From NCBI GenBank assembly GCA_964538085.1, contig CAZIDF010000002.1, positions 62,001 through 126,000 of the forward strand: DNA of 64,000 bases, in the 5' to 3' direction. This stretch comes from G020348385 sp964538085 (lineage in GTDB: Bacteria; Acidobacteriota; Aminicenantia; Aminicenantales; Aminicenantaceae). Of this stretch, positions 61,512 through 64,000 are shown piece after piece. The notes beneath the pieces are model-generated. The model was not told the origin of the DNA. It saw only the letters and a list, made by a program, of their open reading frames with translations, and did not search any database. Position 1 is the stretch's first letter; each line of letters opens with the position of its first letter. The translations under genes were made by a program, and so were the position numbers.

Positions 61512-62243
61512 TCACAAAAATTTAGTCAAATTATTTTTCAAAAATGAACTGGCGTCCTCTGGACTGGAACTGTAAGAATAGAGATGAATGTCATCAGGGT
61601 CGATGGTTTTATTTTTAATAAGGGCTTCGAAATCGAGGACCTCATCCCAATATTCTTTTCCATACAAAAGGATGAGGAGCTGATCTTTGTGAATTTTTCC
61701 TGTCTGAATAAGAGTCAAAACCTCTAAAAGCTCATCCAGGGTTCCGAATCCTCCCGGCAACGCCACGACAGCTTTGGCTCGATTGACCAACCAGAATTTG
61801 CGCATGAAGAAATAGTGAAAAACAAAGGCTAGTTCTGGAGAGATAAATGCATTGGGAAACTGTTCTTCTGGGATGGATATATTCATGCCGATGCTTTTGC
61901 CTCCCGCTCGGGCGGCTCCACGATTTGCAGCTTCCATCAATCCCGGTCCACCGCCGGTGCAGACAACGAAGTTTTTTCCTTTGGGTTTGAGTTTTATCGC
62001 CCATTTCGCCAACTGAAAGGCCAATTCTTCTGTTTCCCAATAATATTTGGTGAGCAGGGAACCTTTCTGATCGTGCTTGGCTTTGGAGGAGCCCAAAAAT
62101 AGCACGGTACTGTTGATTTTTTGTTCATTCAATCTTTTGAGCGGTTCGATATACTCACTCAGGATCCGTATGGTCCGTGCTTCATCGGAATTTAGAAACT
62201 CCAGGTTTTTGTATGCCTTTACAGGGTTTTCGTCTTTTCTCAT
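61512..62243 (-). CDS. LOG family protein (Rossmann fold, possible phosphoribohydrolase)
   Basis: 243-residue cytoplasmic protein. TVLFLGSSKAK, FVVCTGGGPGLMEAANRGAA and the nucleotide-binding VALPGGFGTLDELLEVLTL are the LOG signatures (PGGxGTxxE). Some members remove ribose-5-phosphate from nucleotides such as cytokinin ribotides or AMP; others are uncharacterised. This is the longer bacterial type with an N-terminal helical extension. It lies 24 bases upstream of rlpA and is likely cotranscribed. Confidence 0.88.
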   Translation of the reverse strand: MRKDENPVKAYKNLEFLNSDEARTIRILSEYIEPLKRLNEQKINSTVLFLGSSKAKHDQKGSLLTKYYWETEELAFQLAKWAIKLKPKGKNFVVCTGGGPGLMEAANRGAARAGGKSIGMNISIPEEQFPNAFISPELAFVFHYFFMRKFWLVNRAKAVVALPGGFGTLDELLEVLTLIQTGKIHKDQLLILLYGKEYWDEVLDFEALIKNKTIDPDDIHLYSYSSSPEDASSFLKNNLTKFL

Positions 62244-62353
62244 TTTCGCCTCTTTATTAGCTTTATGGTCTACTCACGACACGGGAAAAGTATAAGGGAA
62301 ATAATCAGGAATGTCCAAACACAAGCTAGGACGTGCCATTCTCGTTTTTGTGT

Positions 62354-62382
62354 TTGAACTTTAATGCTTTCTATTATATTAT
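62354..62382 (+). promoter_or_regulatory. Promoter of the purine gene pair
   Basis: TTGAAC (62354-62359), 17 bases, TATTAT (62377-62382). Predicted transcription start near 62389, leaving about 50 leader bases before the ATG at 62438. Confidence 0.55.
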
Positions 62383-62437
62383 CCTTACTCCTCTTCGATT
62401 AAAGCGGAGGAATAGCTCTCGCATATAAAAGGGCCAC

Positions 62438-63151
62438 ATGTTTAAAGAATATCCAGGACGTCTCATCATTATCGGGCAAGAGAAAAAAGAGGAAAATGTT
62501 TTGGCCGTTTATGCCATCACGGGCCGATCTGCTTCGAGCCAGGCCCGAAAACTGGAGCAAGAAGCGGAAACGATCTGGGTTAAGCCTACAGACAAAGACC
62601 TGTTGAAACAAGGAAACATCGAGCTCTTGATCTACCCGAGCGTTTTCTGCCTCCCTCAGGGGATCGCCATCAGCAACGGTAAACAAACCGTGGATGTCAT
62701 GGCTTGTTTGGGCCAAGGAGAAAGCGCAGCAGAAATTCTCTCTTTTGCCTTGAGACATTGGGACTATGAACCCGATGCACCGACATTCACACCAAGAATA
62801 AGCGGATGTGTTTTGCCGAACGATAGTGCCGCTCTCAGTCTGATTAAAAAAGCCTCGGATGATTCTACCCTAAGGAACATCTATGAATTTGGCCTCACCC
62901 CAGGAAAAGCCAGGATGATCATGACATACGAGGGAGAAAACAAGGATCCCCTCCCATCTTACATCGGAGAACCCCAAGAAATCGACATAATGGGCACATC
63001 AGCGGAAGAGGTTGCCGAATATGTTTATGCATCTCTGTCTCCCAATAAAGGAGGTCGAGATTTTCGGGTGGCGGTGGCCTGTGTATTCGGGATCGATATG
63101 ATAGCGAGCAAATTCGAAACTCATATCATAAACAGATCGGAAAGGAAATAA
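62438..63151 (+). CDS. purO: IMP cyclohydrolase, PurO-like
   Basis: Closes the purine ring of FAICAR to IMP, the last step of de novo synthesis. The 237-residue protein has the PurO-type features YPGRLIIIGQEK near the N-terminus, VYAITGRSASSQARKL, NGKQTVDVM and the C-terminal catalytic-fold segment, and lacks any similarity to the N-terminal IMP cyclohydrolase domain of PurH. The next gene encodes the formyltransferase as a separate protein, so together they replace bifunctional PurH. Confidence 0.85.
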   Translation: MFKEYPGRLIIIGQEKKEENVLAVYAITGRSASSQARKLEQEAETIWVKPTDKDLLKQGNIELLIYPSVFCLPQGIAISNGKQTVDVMACLGQGESAAEILSFALRHWDYEPDAPTFTPRISGCVLPNDSAALSLIKKASDDSTLRNIYEFGLTPGKARMIMTYEGENKDPLPSYIGEPQEIDIMGTSAEEVAEYVYASLSPNKGGRDFRVAVACVFGIDMIASKFETHIINRSERK

Positions 63152-63158
63152 ATCTGAG

Positions 63159-64000
63159 ATGGAAAAATTCGACAAAACCACTCGCAAACAGTATAGAACC
63201 CAGGTGGAAGAGCATTTTCCGGACTTTATACGGTGGGGAAATCTTGAATTCCAGAAAAAACTTTCGATGAGGTATGGTGAGAACCCTGGATATCCTGCGG
63301 CATTTTATCAAGAATCCGGAGCATCCGGCCCTAATATGGCCTCCATCCAGGTCATTCAACAGGGCACAAAAGGTTTGAGTTACATCAACATCGGAGATAT
63401 GGACCTGGGGCTCAGGCTTGTGAAGAAACTTTCCAGCATTTATCGTGATCGTCACATCAGCGTCCTGGTGAAACATGAAATGCCGAGCGGTGTGGCTATG
63501 GGAAAGGGGTCCGCCGATGTTTTTCAGAAGGCATGGGGGTGTGATCCTCTTTCCAACTTCGGAAGTGTCGATGTATTCAATTTTGCTATCGACAAACCTT
63601 TGGCCGAGATTATCGTCGAGAAGGGACGAAACGTGGAGGTGGTCTTCGCTCCTGATTTTGCTCCTGATGCCCTCGAAATTTTGGAAACACGAAAACCTCT
63701 GCGTGTGGTGAAGATCGGCGCGTCAATAGATGATCTATCTTTGGATAATGGCCTGGAATTCAAGAGAGTCGAGGGAGGGCTTCTCGTTCAGAAGCGATTC
63801 GATTCCAAGATCGCATCTCCGGAGTCTGTGGAAATCATATCCAAACGCGTCCCGGGAAAAGAAGAAATAGAAGCAGCGATTTTCTGTTGGACGGTAGCTT
63901 GTTTTACCCGGTCCAATGCCATCGTGATCGGATCCACGGACAAGATCCACGGGATCGGTTCCGGCCAGAGAAGCCGCATCGATGCGGCTGAGGATGCCAT
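63159..64000 (+). CDS. AICAR formyltransferase, stand-alone (cut by window edge)
   Basis: The first 280 codons of a phosphoribosylaminoimidazolecarboxamide formyltransferase, which formylates AICAR to FAICAR. Matches to the transformylase half of PurH include LSMRYGENPGYPAAFYQ, GLSYINIGDMDLGLRLV, the catalytic Lys-His in VLVKHEMPSGVAMG, and IFCWTVACFTRSNAIVIG, GIGSGQRSRIDAA. There is no N-terminal cyclohydrolase domain. It starts 7 bases after the purO-like gene, in the same operon, and continues beyond base 64000. Confidence 0.9.
   Translation, partial: MEKFDKTTRKQYRTQVEEHFPDFIRWGNLEFQKKLSMRYGENPGYPAAFYQESGASGPNMASIQVIQQGTKGLSYINIGDMDLGLRLVKKLSSIYRDRHISVLVKHEMPSGVAMGKGSADVFQKAWGCDPLSNFGSVDVFNFAIDKPLAEIIVEKGRNVEVVFAPDFAPDALEILETRKPLRVVKIGASIDDLSLDNGLEFKRVEGGLLVQKRFDSKIASPESVEIISKRVPGKEEIEAAIFCWTVACFTRSNAIVIGSTDKIHGIGSGQRSRIDAAEDA

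Noticed and set aside
1..64000. tRNA or rRNA genes
   Set aside because: None of the gaps between genes shows a cloverleaf-type pattern or a conserved rRNA segment by eye; a tRNA scan would settle this.

Overview
The window reads as a chromosomal segment of an anaerobic bacterium. Coding density is high, with almost no mobile-gene content. A sortilin/VPS10-type beta-propeller protein, a fused formiminotransferase-cyclodeaminase, an aldehyde:ferredoxin oxidoreductase, a phosphosulfolactate synthase, an archaeal-length S-adenosylhomocysteine hydrolase and a split purine end-pathway (PurO-type IMP cyclohydrolase plus stand-alone AICAR formyltransferase) together suggest a Candidatus Aminicenantes / Acidobacteriota-like genome. 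That placement is inference from gene content, not a phylogenetic result. No rRNA, tRNA, CRISPR array, prophage or intact insertion sequence was seen.

Layout. 1-5.5 kb: the tail of an unknown gene, PepD dipeptidase, galactokinase, and a three-gene zinc/manganese ABC importer. 5.5-10.7 kb: macrodomain protein, FTCD (histidine/folate one-carbon metabolism) and two coupled M16-type proteins that both lack a complete zinc site. 10.8-13.4 kb: metK and ahcY (SAM cycle) behind a possible structured leader. 13.8-19.7 kb: a tightly overlapping minus-strand operon rimO-pgpA-cinA-thpR-plsY-gpsA-TPR lipoprotein. 20.1-24 kb: asnS, a URO-D-like protein and an NCS1 permease. 24-34.7 kb: a rhamnose locus (GH78 alpha-L-rhamnosidase; rhaB-rhaA) next to an operon of aldehyde:ferredoxin oxidoreductase, tandem class II aldolase and flavodoxin, then an APC permease. 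The missing RhaD aldolase and the lactaldehyde-oxidising step could be supplied by that second operon.

34.7-43.6 kb: rhodanese-like protein, lipoprotein, DUF4416, a PLP/serine operon (class V aminotransferase, SerA-like, NifS), an M20 peptidase, a DUF362 ferredoxin and a kynureninase-like enzyme. 43.7-47.6 kb: a Tat-exported remnant of a PflX-type radical SAM protein without its cluster cysteines, a GH63-like glycosidase and an SDR. 47.6-53.1 kb: VPS10/BNR protein, sodium:solute symporter and TspO with a small upstream ORF. 53.2-64 kb: ComA-like synthase with an HprK-like P-loop protein, UbiE/MenG, M28 peptidase, MFS carrier, Tat-exported glycosylasparaginase, a small WxPGHW lipoprotein coupled to RlpA, a LOG protein and the purine genes running off the right edge.

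The most unusual structure is non-coding. One family of about 85-bp palindrome-centred repeats occupies three convergent gene junctions (about 13.4-13.8, 36.2-36.4 and 53.1-53.2 kb). A second family of long foldback elements lies at 19.78-20.10 and 55.91-56.03 kb.
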